DNA from: Porticoccaceae bacterium
GTDB taxonomy: Bacteria > Pseudomonadota > Gammaproteobacteria > Pseudomonadales > Porticoccaceae
DNA length: 50,689 bases
Assembly (NCBI GenBank): GCA_002710745.1
Contig: PALW01000062.1
Coordinates: 1 to 50,689, forward strand
Direction: 5' to 3'
Under the pieces are notes generated by a model, which worked only from the letters and a program-made list of their open reading frames with translations, was not told the origin of the DNA and searched no databases. The position numbers and the translations under genes are program-made. This document shows positions 8,337-16,486 of the stretch, piece after piece. Positions within the stretch are counted from its first letter, which is position 1; every line of letters begins with the position of its first letter.

Positions 8337-9332
8337 ATGGTAATGTATGATATTTATGGTATTGGAGGAGCGCTGGTTGATACTGAAGTTGAGGTGTCTG
8401 AAAGATTCTTGGCTGATGCAAAGATTGATAAGGGTGTTATGACACTCGTTGACGAAGCTCGTCAGAGGGAGCTGCTAGATGCGCTTTCCTCTGAGGATCT
8501 TAAGTTGATCAAAAAATGTGGTGGATCAGTGTGTAACTCGGTAGTTGCTGCAAGTAGCTTGGGTGCTAAGGCCTTTTTCACTGGTAAAGTGGCTGATGAT
8601 GCTGACGGCGAACTATATGTTAACGATCTTAATTCTTCAGGAGTAGACTTCCATAGAGGGGGTCAGGATTCTGGCATCACTGGAAAGTGTCTAGTAATGG
8701 TGACGGATGATGCTGAGCGAACTATGAATACTTTTCTAGGTGTCAGTGAAACTTTATCCTCGAAAGAGATCGATAGAGATGCTCTCAAAAATTCGAAGTG
8801 GTTTTATGTAGAGGGTTACTTAGTTACTGGTGAGGCGAGAACCTCAGTCGTAAGGGAGGCTGTTGAGTTCGCCAAGGAAAATGGTGTAAAGATCGCAATA
8901 AGTTTGTCAGACCCATTTGTGGTTGACGTGTTTGGTGACGCATTGCTTGATGTGATGGGTAACGGTGTAGATCTTATTTTTTGTAATAAAGACGAGGCAA
9001 TTGCCTTTACAGGCGCTAGTGACCTGGAATCTGCAATAGAAAAGTTTGAGCGTATCTCGAAGTGTTTTGCGATCACTGATGGGGCAAATGGATCCGTTAC
9101 CTTTGACGGAGAACATTTGGCGAAATGTCCTGGGTTCTCGGCCAAAGCTATTGATACAAACGGTGCTGGTGATATGTTCGCGGGTGCCTTTCTATATGCC
9201 ATCACCTTGGGTAAGAGTTACGATTGGGCGGCAAAATTTGCTAATAATTGTGCTGCGAAGGTCGTTGAGCAGTTTGGCCCAAGACTCAATTTAGAGGAGC
9301 TTATGGATATCAAGAAAAAGTTTGGTATTTAG
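8337..9332 (+). CDS. PfkB-family carbohydrate kinase
   Basis: The 331-residue protein carries ribokinase-family marks: a GGSVCNSVVAASSLGA sugar-binding region (about 61-76), the GKVADDADG motif, and DTNGAGDMFAG (273-283), in which Asp279 is the expected catalytic base and GAGD the anion hole. It looks closest to the adenosine-kinase-like sugar kinases often placed beside EPS regulators. The substrate cannot be told from sequence. It starts eight bases after the regulator's stop, at ATG 8337 (ATG 8343 is possible), so the two are probably co-transcribed. It may phosphorylate a sugar or nucleoside feeding the activated-sugar genes that follow. Confidence 0.85.
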   Translation: MVMYDIYGIGGALVDTEVEVSERFLADAKIDKGVMTLVDEARQRELLDALSSEDLKLIKKCGGSVCNSVVAASSLGAKAFFTGKVADDADGELYVNDLNSSGVDFHRGGQDSGITGKCLVMVTDDAERTMNTFLGVSETLSSKEIDRDALKNSKWFYVEGYLVTGEARTSVVREAVEFAKENGVKIAISLSDPFVVDVFGDALLDVMGNGVDLIFCNKDEAIAFTGASDLESAIEKFERISKCFAITDGANGSVTFDGEHLAKCPGFSAKAIDTNGAGDMFAGAFLYAITLGKSYDWAAKFANNCAAKVVEQFGPRLNLEELMDIKKKFGI

Positions 9333-9367
9333 TAGTTTTTAATTGGTAAAAAATAGGGTTGTAATTT

Positions 9368-10264
9368 ATGGTTGCAAAAATTAAAAAAGCTGTGATCCCC
9401 GTAGCCGGCCTTGGCACGCGCATGCTTCCTGCCACTAAAGCAATACCAAAAGAGTTGCTCCCTGTTTATGATCAACCCATCATCGAGCATGTGGTGAAGG
9501 AGGCTATTTTTGGTGGTGTTACCGAAATTATTTTGGTTACCCGAGCTGGGAAAGAGGCGATCGAGAATCACTTCGATGCTCATTATGAGCTTGAGCATCG
9601 ACTGGAAAATAAAGGTAAGAAAAAAATTCTGGGGACGGTTAAGAATATTCTTCCAAAGCATGTAAAAGTTACCTCCATAAGACAGGCCGATGCCTTAGGT
9701 CTCGGCCACGCGGTACTGTGTGCTAAGCATCTTCTAAATAATGAGCCTTTCGCTGTCCTTTTGCCTGATGTCTTGGTTCTTGACAAAGAGGTGCGTGATA
9801 GAAATTATAGTTTTGCGAAGTTGGTGGAAGCTTGGAACACGACAAAAGTGGGTCAGATAATGGTTGAACAAGTTGATTTCAGTGCAGTAGAGAAATATGG
9901 GGTTGCTGATCTTAATGGAGAGGAAATATTACCGTATGAAACTATGCCTCTCCAGGGCTTGGTTGAGAAACCATCTCTAGAGGATGCGCCTTCTAATCTG
10001 GCGGTTTTAGGTCGTTATATTCTGCCCTCAAGAGCTCTTGATTTAATTGAAAATACAAGGGCTGGCGTGGGTGGTGAGATTCAGCTAACAGATGCGCTGG
10101 ATAAGCTATTGAAGACTGATGGATTGAATGCTTTAAAAACAGATGCCGATGTCTATGACTGCGGCAGCAAGGAGGGATTCTTGTCCGCTAACCTTGCGTT
10201 AGGCATGAGAGATCCTAAAATGAAAATTAGGATTATTGAGCTTTTAAAAAAGAGTGGCTCTTGA
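9368..10264 (+). CDS. galU: UTP-glucose-1-phosphate uridylyltransferase
   Basis: The 298-residue length is typical of GalU. The N-terminal nucleotide-binding signature IPVAGLGTRMLPATKAIPKE is present, as are the metal-binding region LLPDVLVLD and the GLVEKPS sugar-binding segment. The enzyme makes UDP-glucose from glucose-1-phosphate and UTP in the cytoplasm. UDP-glucose is the substrate of the UDP-glucose dehydrogenase at 24214, which then feeds the UDP-glucuronate epimerase at 25395, so this gene starts one of the nucleotide-sugar branches of the locus. ATG 9368 follows an AGGG at 9355-9358. Confidence 0.95.
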   Translation: MVAKIKKAVIPVAGLGTRMLPATKAIPKELLPVYDQPIIEHVVKEAIFGGVTEIILVTRAGKEAIENHFDAHYELEHRLENKGKKKILGTVKNILPKHVKVTSIRQADALGLGHAVLCAKHLLNNEPFAVLLPDVLVLDKEVRDRNYSFAKLVEAWNTTKVGQIMVEQVDFSAVEKYGVADLNGEEILPYETMPLQGLVEKPSLEDAPSNLAVLGRYILPSRALDLIENTRAGVGGEIQLTDALDKLLKTDGLNALKTDADVYDCGSKEGFLSANLALGMRDPKMKIRIIELLKKSGS

Positions 10265-10330
10265 GACTCTGATAATCGTTTACTCTCTATAGTTATGTCC
10301 GATGTAACAAAATGGTTTATTGTCAGAGTC
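10265..10330 (+). repeat. Inverted repeat after galU
   Basis: GACTCTGATAA (10265-10275) and TTGTCAGAGTC (10320-10330) are complementary over 11 positions apart from one G-T wobble, with a 44-base loop. No T-run follows, so it is not a standard intrinsic terminator. It may be an mRNA stem or a binding site. Confidence 0.4.
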
Positions 10331-10392
10331 AGATAAAAGCGTATTTTGAATATTTATTATTCACAGTGTTAATTTAAAGAAAGGTATCTACT

Positions 10393-11796
10393 ATGGGTAT
10401 TTGTGCAGTTATTATGGCAGGAGGATCTGGCACGCGTCTATGGCCCATGTCTCGAGCCACTCATCCGAAACAATTCTTAGCTTTAAATGGTAAACGTACA
10501 ATGCTTCAAAAGACTATTGGTCGATTGGATCGTTTTACTTTGGATGCCTCTGTTACTATTTGTAATGAAGAACATAGGTTTTTTGTAGCGGAACAACTTC
10601 GTGAGATTGATAGGCTCGGCTCGATTATTTTGGAGCCCGTAGGCAGAAATACTGCTCCAGCTGTCGCCTTAGCTGCACTTAAAACCATTAGTGAAGATCC
10701 TCTTCTTCTTGTTCTTTCCGCTGATCATGATATTCAAGATCAAGATGCTTTTGAGAAATCTGTAACTAACGCTATTCCATTGGCTGAATCAGGTAAGCTT
10801 GTAACTTTTGGCATTGTTCCCACTGAGCCCAATGCCAGTTATGGTTATATAAAAAGAGGCTGTGATTTAGTTGGAGGATATTTAGTAGAAAAATTTATTG
10901 AAAAACCCTCAATTGAAGTAGCTAACGATTATGTTAGTTCAGGACAATATTATTGGAATAGTGGAATGTTTCTTTTTAGAGCAAGTCAATACCTCAGTCA
11001 ATTAAAAAAGTTTAGGCCAGAAATATACCAAGTTTGTAAAACTGCAATGCAAAGTGCTGATTTTGATTTAGATTTCTTGAGGGTTCGCAAGAAAGTTTTT
11101 TCAGAATGCCCATCTGAGTCGATTGATTATGCTGTTATGGAAAATACTTCAGATGCAGTTGTAGTGCCTATGGATGCGGGTTGGAGTGATATAGGGTCAT
11201 GGTCATCTCTTTGGAACGTGAGTGAAAAAGATAAAAATGATAACGCAGTTCTGGGTGATGTTTTGCTTCATAACGTGAATGATTGTTATGTCAGGTCTGA
11301 TAATAAATTAGTTGCCGCAGTGGGAGTTAAGGATTTAGTTATTGTTTCTACCGCAGATGCTGTGATGGTGGCGCAGAAAGACAGTGTTCAAGACGTAAAA
11401 GAAATCGTTGCGCAATTAAAACTAGACTCCAGAGACGAGTGGGAATTGCATCGTGAGGTTTATCGACCATGGGGAAAGTATGATTCGGTAGATATTGGAT
11501 CGGGTTATCAAGTCAAAAGACTTACCGTAAACCCAGGTGCCAAGCTGAGTGTCCAGTTGCATTATCATCGCTCAGAACATTGGGTTGTCGTAGCAGGGAC
11601 GGCAACTGTTCACTACGGTGGCGAAAGCATTGATCTTGAAGTAAATCAGTCCACTTACCATGGCAAAGAGGTTGTTCATGCTTTAGAAAATAGAGGTCAA
11701 TTGCCGCTTGAGTTGATTGAGGTTCAGGTGGGAAACTACTTAGGCGAGGATGACATTGTTCTCTTTGAGGACAAGTATGGAAGACAAATCGAGTAA
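10393..11796 (+). CDS. manC: Mannose-1-phosphate guanylyltransferase / mannose-6-phosphate isomerase
   Basis: The 467-residue length and two-domain layout match type II ManC/CpsB/AlgA. The N-terminal nucleotidyltransferase has GGSGTRLWPMSR (10-21), a PAVALAAL segment and FIEKPS. The C-terminal cupin isomerase domain has QLHYHRSEHWVVVAG near residue 390. It makes GDP-mannose from mannose-1-phosphate and GTP, and may also isomerise fructose-6-phosphate. GDP-mannose is the expected substrate of Gmd (26474) and of the Gmd-like enzyme just downstream. No phosphomannomutase (ManB) is visible in the window. Confidence 0.94.
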   Translation: MGICAVIMAGGSGTRLWPMSRATHPKQFLALNGKRTMLQKTIGRLDRFTLDASVTICNEEHRFFVAEQLREIDRLGSIILEPVGRNTAPAVALAALKTISEDPLLLVLSADHDIQDQDAFEKSVTNAIPLAESGKLVTFGIVPTEPNASYGYIKRGCDLVGGYLVEKFIEKPSIEVANDYVSSGQYYWNSGMFLFRASQYLSQLKKFRPEIYQVCKTAMQSADFDLDFLRVRKKVFSECPSESIDYAVMENTSDAVVVPMDAGWSDIGSWSSLWNVSEKDKNDNAVLGDVLLHNVNDCYVRSDNKLVAAVGVKDLVIVSTADAVMVAQKDSVQDVKEIVAQLKLDSRDEWELHREVYRPWGKYDSVDIGSGYQVKRLTVNPGAKLSVQLHYHRSEHWVVVAGTATVHYGGESIDLEVNQSTYHGKEVVHALENRGQLPLELIEVQVGNYLGEDDIVLFEDKYGRQIE

Positions 11797-11835
11797 TGTT
11801 TTCGACTAGTTTATCAAATCAGTCCCATTTATAGG

Positions 11836-11856
11836 TTTAGTGTGAATATCACTAAA
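11836..11856 (+). repeat. Perfect 7-bp inverted repeat in the manC downstream gap
   Basis: TTTAGTG (11836-11842) and CACTAAA (11850-11856) flank a seven-base loop in the 178-base gap between manC and the next gene. There is no T-tract, so a terminator is unlikely; it is a possible operator or mRNA stem. Nothing else recognisable was seen in this gap. Confidence 0.35.
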
Positions 11857-11974
11857 TTACTGGTACCTAAAGATTTCAGTTTTTAAAATAAGTTAGTGGG
11901 TTTATTTAAAATAAAGATGACTGCTTTTAAAAAGTTATTTAGCGGTCCTAAGAAATCATTTTTGCTGGGTTTAT

Positions 11975-12961
11975 ATGAATAAAGTGGCGTTAATATGTGG
12001 TATTTCTGGCCAAGATGGATCGTGGCTTGCGAAACTTTTTTTGAGTAAAGGTTATAGAGTTGTTGGTACCGCTCGAGACGCTGAAATGAGCAACTTCGAA
12101 AATCTGAAACGACTGAAGATACGTGAAAAAGTGGACACGATTTCAATGTCTCTTGTGGACCTCCGCAGCGTTCAAAAAGTTATTACAGAAATCGCACCGG
12201 ACGAGCTATACAACTTAGCAGGTCAAAGTTCAGTGGGGCTATCTTTCGAACAGCCTGTCGAAACTCTTGAAAGTCATGCATTGGGAACATTGAATTTATT
12301 GGAGGTAATTCGTTTCTCAAAAAAATCAATCCGCTTTTACAATGCATGTTCTGGAGAGTGTTTTGGAAACATGGACTCAAAATCATTTGCTGATGAATCA
12401 TCGGCTTTTAGACCAAAAAGTCCATATGCAATTGCTAAAGCAACTGCTTATTGGGAGGTTGTCAATTATCGCGAGAGCTATGATTTATTCGCCTGTTCTG
12501 GAATTCTTTTCAATCATGAGTCTCACCTGAGACCCGAGCATTTTGTTACACAAAAGATAATTTTAGCTGCATCTCGAATAGCCAAGGGGAGTAATGAAAA
12601 ACTTAAATTGGGTAATATAAAAATCAGTCGTGATTGGGGGTGGGCACCTGATTATGTTGATGCTATGTGGAGAATGTTGCAGCTTGATGAGCCAGAAGAC
12701 TTTGTTATCGCGACAGGCAAAAGAAGTTCTTTACAGGATTTTGTTAACGAGGCTTTTAGTTGCGTGAGGTTAGACTGGCGGGATCACGTTATGGTTGAGG
12801 AATCCTTGTTTAGGCCCTCTGACATAATGAGTAGCTGTGGTTTGCCTGATAAGGCAATGAAAAGATTGGGTTGGAAAGCAAAGCTTAATATGAGCGATGT
12901 GGTCGGAGAAATGATGAAAAAAGCCCTTATGTTATCTTTAAATGATTATGAAAAAATATGA
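11975..12961 (+). CDS. GDP-mannose 4,6-dehydratase-like SDR enzyme (divergent Gmd paralogue)
   Basis: This 328-residue extended SDR has the NAD(P) motif GISGQDG (9-15), Ser126 and Glu128 in CSGECFG aligned with the catalytic Thr-x-Glu of Gmd (STSELFG), and Tyr151/Lys155 in YAIAK. The retained Glu argues for a 4,6-dehydratase and against a reductase such as Rmd. It is clearly related to, but about 50 residues shorter than, the canonical Gmd at 26474. Position next to manC suggests a GDP-hexose substrate. It may supply a 4-keto-6-deoxy sugar to the aminotransferase at 16486, which is an inference. It overlaps the next gene by four bases (ATGA). Confidence 0.8.
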   Translation: MNKVALICGISGQDGSWLAKLFLSKGYRVVGTARDAEMSNFENLKRLKIREKVDTISMSLVDLRSVQKVITEIAPDELYNLAGQSSVGLSFEQPVETLESHALGTLNLLEVIRFSKKSIRFYNACSGECFGNMDSKSFADESSAFRPKSPYAIAKATAYWEVVNYRESYDLFACSGILFNHESHLRPEHFVTQKIILAASRIAKGSNEKLKLGNIKISRDWGWAPDYVDAMWRMLQLDEPEDFVIATGKRSSLQDFVNEAFSCVRLDWRDHVMVEESLFRPSDIMSSCGLPDKAMKRLGWKAKLNMSDVVGEMMKKALMLSLNDYEKI

Positions 12962-13944
12962 AAGTTGTATTTTTTCATCGCAAACCAGAAGCGAACTATT
13001 TTAGCGTTGAGGGAACGTTTGAAACTACGAGAAAGTTGATGTCTGAAGATATTGAACCGATTGTAGTTCAATCGCGATTCTTGAGTAGAGGTTTCTTTAG
13101 ACGGCTCTATAATATTATAGAAGCATTTTTTAGGCAGGGAGAAGTAAATCATATAACCGGCGATGTAACGTTTTTAAGTTTTCTTCTTACTAAAAATAAA
13201 ACTTTATTAACAATTCTGGATTCACAGGCTTTGGATCGAATGAAAGGACTCAAGCGAAAACTTTATTTTTTATTCTGGTTTAAAATTCCAGAAAAAAGAG
13301 TAAAACTAATTAGTACCATATCCCAATCTAGCAAAAACGAATTGGTAAAGCTCTTGTGTTGTGATGCTGAAAAAATAAAGGTGGTCCCTGTTTGCATTTC
13401 TCCGAAATATAAAAAGGCACCTTACAAATTTGAAGCTGAAAAGCCTAAGATTCTTCAAGTTGGCACGGCCGAAAATAAAAATTTGGAGCGCTTATGCGCG
13501 GCTATTGAAGGTTTGCCATGCACACTTCATATCATTGGGAAGTTGTCGAAACAACAATTGATGGTTTTGGCGGATAAAGCAATTGATTTCACTAATTCGT
13601 TTGCACTATCGGATGAAGAAATGGTGGCGGAATATATTGATTGTCACTTAGTTTCTTTTGTATCGACATATGAAGGGTTTGGTATGCCAATTATCGAGGC
13701 AAACACGGTTGGACGACCAGTTATTACTAGTAACTTGCTTTCTATGCCTGAAGTTGCTGGTGATTCGGCTTGCCTCGTTGATCCCTTCGATATCAATGAT
13801 ATCAGAGCTGGATTGCTACGGATTATGCAAGATAAAGAATATCGAGTCATGCTTATCGAGAACGGATACAAAAATGCGAATCGATTCAAACCTGAAGGGA
13901 TTGCAAAGCAGTATTCGGAAATCTACAGGGAATTATATTTATGA
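12958..13944 (+). CDS. Glycosyltransferase family 4 (GT-B fold)
   Basis: This 328-residue protein has a C-terminal GT4 donor-binding domain: KILQVGTAENKNLERL, then VSFVSTYEGFGMPIIEANTVGRPVITS with the E-x(7)-E pattern, then MPEVAGDSACLVDP. The N-terminal half is basic and shorter than average. It should transfer a nucleotide-activated sugar to the growing lipid-linked oligosaccharide on the cytoplasmic face of the membrane. Donor and acceptor cannot be told. The four-base overlap with the dehydratase gene suggests it may use that pathway's product. Confidence 0.85.
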   Translation: MKVVFFHRKPEANYFSVEGTFETTRKLMSEDIEPIVVQSRFLSRGFFRRLYNIIEAFFRQGEVNHITGDVTFLSFLLTKNKTLLTILDSQALDRMKGLKRKLYFLFWFKIPEKRVKLISTISQSSKNELVKLLCCDAEKIKVVPVCISPKYKKAPYKFEAEKPKILQVGTAENKNLERLCAAIEGLPCTLHIIGKLSKQQLMVLADKAIDFTNSFALSDEEMVAEYIDCHLVSFVSTYEGFGMPIIEANTVGRPVITSNLLSMPEVAGDSACLVDPFDINDIRAGLLRIMQDKEYRVMLIENGYKNANRFKPEGIAKQYSEIYRELYL

Positions 13945-13971
13945 ATATATTCATGAGGGTTGAGGATAAAA

Positions 13972-14991
13972 ATGTTTAAAGGTGAAAAGTGTTTCGTGAT
14001 TGCAGAAATTGGAGTAAATCATGGAGGTAGTATTGATTTAGCGTACAAAATGATTGATGAGGCAAAAAGATGTCAAGCGGATGCGGTAAAATTCCAAACA
14101 TTCCAAGCTTCTAGGCTCGTTAGTAAAAATACACCAAAAGTTCACTATCAAATGTCTACTACTGATAAAAACGAAAGTCATTTTAAAATGATTCAAAATC
14201 TTGAGTTTAAGTACGAAGATCATGAGCCAGTTATTAATTATTGTAAGGCTAAACGAATAGAATTCATATCTACTCCTTATGACATTGAGAGTGCAGTATT
14301 TTTAAATAAGTTAGGAGTAAATATTTTCAAAACAGCGTCAGCAGATATAGTAGATCTGCCATTGCATAAATTTTTATCATCCACCGGGAAAAAAGTAATT
14401 ATTTCAACAGGTATGGCATCTTTAGGTGAGATAGAGGAAGTGCTTTCTATTTATAAAAAAGAGAACATTGACAATGTTGCATTGCTTCATTGTGTTGCCA
14501 ACTATCCATGTTCTTACCAGAGTCTTAACCTTAGAGTAATAACTACTTTGAAAGAGGCATTTGGCCTTCCAGTCGGTTTTTCAGATCATGCTGAAGGATC
14601 TATTCCAGCTGCAGCTTCGATTGCCCTTGGAGCTACAATAGTCGAAAAACACTTTACATTAGACCGTAATATGGTCGGTCCGGACCATAAAGCCTCTAGC
14701 ACGCCAGAGGAGTTTAGGGCTTTAGTTCAGGCTATTAGAATAACCGAGGCAAGTCTGGGATCGAAAGTGAAATCAATTCAAATCGAAGAAAAAGATATGC
14801 GAAAAATATCTAGAAAAAGTTTATTTCTCGCTAAAGATGTTCGAGAGGGTCAAGTTCTAGACGAGCATGATTTTACTTTGAAACGTCCAGGCTCAGGCAT
14901 ATATGCTAACGTTCTTCCAGTTATCGTAGGCAGAAAGGCTTCCCGAGAATTAAAAAAGGGAAAGATCTTGGAATACGGAGATTTTAAGTAA
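13972..14991 (+). CDS. neuB: NeuB-family nonulosonic acid synthase
   Basis: From ATG 13972, preceded by GAGG at about seven bases, the protein has 339 residues. It opens with FVIAEIGVNHGGS and has DAVKFQTFQ, STPYDIESAVFL, KTASADI, a HCVANYP segment, VGFSDHAEG and GATIVEKHFTLDR, all NeuB-family marks. A C-terminal SAF (antifreeze-like) domain covers about residues 280-339. NeuB homologues condense phosphoenolpyruvate with a six-carbon N-acyl-amino sugar to make a nine-carbon 2-keto-3-deoxy acid (sialic, legionaminic or pseudaminic type). Which one cannot be decided from motifs. An in-frame TTG at 13960 is a weaker start. NeuD, NeuA and amidine genes follow directly. Confidence 0.92.
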   Translation: MFKGEKCFVIAEIGVNHGGSIDLAYKMIDEAKRCQADAVKFQTFQASRLVSKNTPKVHYQMSTTDKNESHFKMIQNLEFKYEDHEPVINYCKAKRIEFISTPYDIESAVFLNKLGVNIFKTASADIVDLPLHKFLSSTGKKVIISTGMASLGEIEEVLSIYKKENIDNVALLHCVANYPCSYQSLNLRVITTLKEAFGLPVGFSDHAEGSIPAAASIALGATIVEKHFTLDRNMVGPDHKASSTPEEFRALVQAIRITEASLGSKVKSIQIEEKDMRKISRKSLFLAKDVREGQVLDEHDFTLKRPGSGIYANVLPVIVGRKASRELKKGKILEYGDFK

Positions 14992-14996
14992 AATCT

Positions 14997-15638
14997 ATGT
15001 CAAACCAAAAAAACGATATCTTAATGGTTGGCACAGGCGGACATGCTAGGTTCGTAATATCCGTATTGAATAAAATTAGTCGGCCAATTAAAGGTCTGAT
15101 ATCTGTTGATGAGGTGTATGATCCGTCTGAAGAAATTCTAAGTAATAAAATAGTTGGATCAATACTTGATTTGAACTATTTTTACTCTATGGGTTATCGG
15201 GAGCTAGTGCTTGCCATTGGGGATAATCAGTTGAGGAAAGATCTTTTTAATAAATATTCTAAAGCTGGTTTCTCTTTTCAGTCCTTTATTCATCCTGAGT
15301 CTTCAGTTGATACAAGCTTAAATTTAGGAGAAGGAAATATATTTGGCCCGCAAGTTGTGATAGGTGCAAATGTCCAGATTGGAAATAACAATATATTTAA
15401 TTCATCCTGCGTAATAGAACATGAAACCATTGTCGGAAATCATTGCCATGTGGCTCCAGGTGCCACTATATGCGGTCGAGTTGTTTTAGGAAATGAAGTT
15501 TTAGTAGGAGCAAATAGTACCATTTTGGATAAAAAAGCAGTAGCAAGTAAGACGATTGTTGGGGCAGGGTCCACATTGATTGAGTCTGTAATAATTGAGT
15601 CTCAAGTAATGGTTGGAAGTCCTGCGAGACCGATTTAA
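14997..15638 (+). CDS. neuD: NeuD/PglD-family sugar O/N-acyltransferase
   Basis: The 213-residue protein has an N-terminal Rossmann-like part (ILMVGTGGHARFVISVL) and a C-terminal left-handed beta-helix of hexapeptide repeats (GEGNIFGPQVVIGANVQIG and onward), ending in MVGSPARPI. The expected catalytic His is in VIEHETIVGNHCHVAPGA. NeuD and PglD homologues acetylate amino or hydroxyl groups on sialic-acid-type sugars or UDP-amino sugars using acetyl-CoA. It lies five bases after neuB, as is common in nonulosonic acid clusters, and probably acylates the precursor or the finished acid. Confidence 0.88.
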   Translation: MSNQKNDILMVGTGGHARFVISVLNKISRPIKGLISVDEVYDPSEEILSNKIVGSILDLNYFYSMGYRELVLAIGDNQLRKDLFNKYSKAGFSFQSFIHPESSVDTSLNLGEGNIFGPQVVIGANVQIGNNNIFNSSCVIEHETIVGNHCHVAPGATICGRVVLGNEVLVGANSTILDKKAVASKTIVGAGSTLIESVIIESQVMVGSPARPI

Positions 15639-15640
15639 CG

Positions 15641-16486
15641 ATGGTCTATCTTTCCACAGGGGGATTCCCTAATTTGTCTTTTGATAAAGTAGTTGAAAGT
15701 CTTAATGAGGTTGATATTAATGCCTTTGAATTGTCTGGCGGTCGCTACACCGGTGAGATAAAGAATAAGCTAAAAAAACTTAGTTTAGATAATAGTCTGG
15801 CTATACATAATTACTTTCCACCATATGAAGTTCCATTTGTCTTTAATTTAGCATCACTCAACAATGAAATTGCTGTAAGTAGCTTACGTCATGCCAAGTT
15901 AGCTATTGATTATTCATCATATATTGGTTGCCGATTTTATAGTTTCCATGCGGGTTATCTTGTTGATCCGTTGGTGACAGAGTTAGGAGAAACAATTGGA
16001 AAACGAAGTTTGAATCCGAGACAAAAAAGTTTATCGATTTTTATATCTCGCACAAATGAATTATCACGTTATGCCAAGGCTAGAAATGTCAAGTTGATGA
16101 TAGAGAATAATGTGCTCTCTACAAGAAATCATCTTGAATTTGGCGATAATCCTTTAATGATGGTTGAGATTAATGAGGCTGATGAGTTAATGTCCAAGAC
16201 AGATGATAACGTTGGATTATTGATAGATGTCGCGCACTTAAAGGTCTCTTCTAAAACCTTAGGCTTTTCACCGCAGGAATACCTGACACATTTTAAAAAT
16301 GTGACTTGGGGATATCATTTTAGTGATAACGACGGCTTTGAGGATACCAATAGTCGGATAACCGATAAATCATGGTTTTGGCCATTTATCAATAAGAAAG
16401 CTTGTTATTTTTCTCTAGAAGTCTACGAGAGTAACAAAAAAATACTTAAATCTCAGTATGAACTAACTAAAGAATTGCTGAAATAA
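15641..16486 (+). CDS. Xylose-isomerase-like TIM-barrel sugar isomerase/epimerase
   Basis: The 281-residue protein fits the AP-endonuclease-2/xylose-isomerase-like TIM barrel family. Metal-ligand-type motifs are visible: AIHNYFPP, FYSFHAGYL, LMIENN (Glu), LLIDVAHLKVSS (Asp, His), GYHFSDNDG and a C-terminal FSLEVYES (Glu). Family members isomerise or epimerise free or phosphorylated sugars, or act as dehydratases. The gene lies between neuD and the aminotransferase with one- to two-base junctions, so it almost certainly serves the nonulosonic acid pathway. A role replacing the missing 2-epimerase step is a guess. Confidence 0.78.
   Translation: MVYLSTGGFPNLSFDKVVESLNEVDINAFELSGGRYTGEIKNKLKKLSLDNSLAIHNYFPPYEVPFVFNLASLNNEIAVSSLRHAKLAIDYSSYIGCRFYSFHAGYLVDPLVTELGETIGKRSLNPRQKSLSIFISRTNELSRYAKARNVKLMIENNVLSTRNHLEFGDNPLMMVEINEADELMSKTDDNVGLLIDVAHLKVSSKTLGFSPQEYLTHFKNVTWGYHFSDNDGFEDTNSRITDKSWFWPFINKKACYFSLEVYESNKKILKSQYELTKELLK

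Noticed and set aside
8816..9205. Long minus-strand open frame of 129 residues inside the PfkB gene
   Set aside because: It is a shadow of the well-supported kinase gene with low-complexity, non-homologous-looking content.
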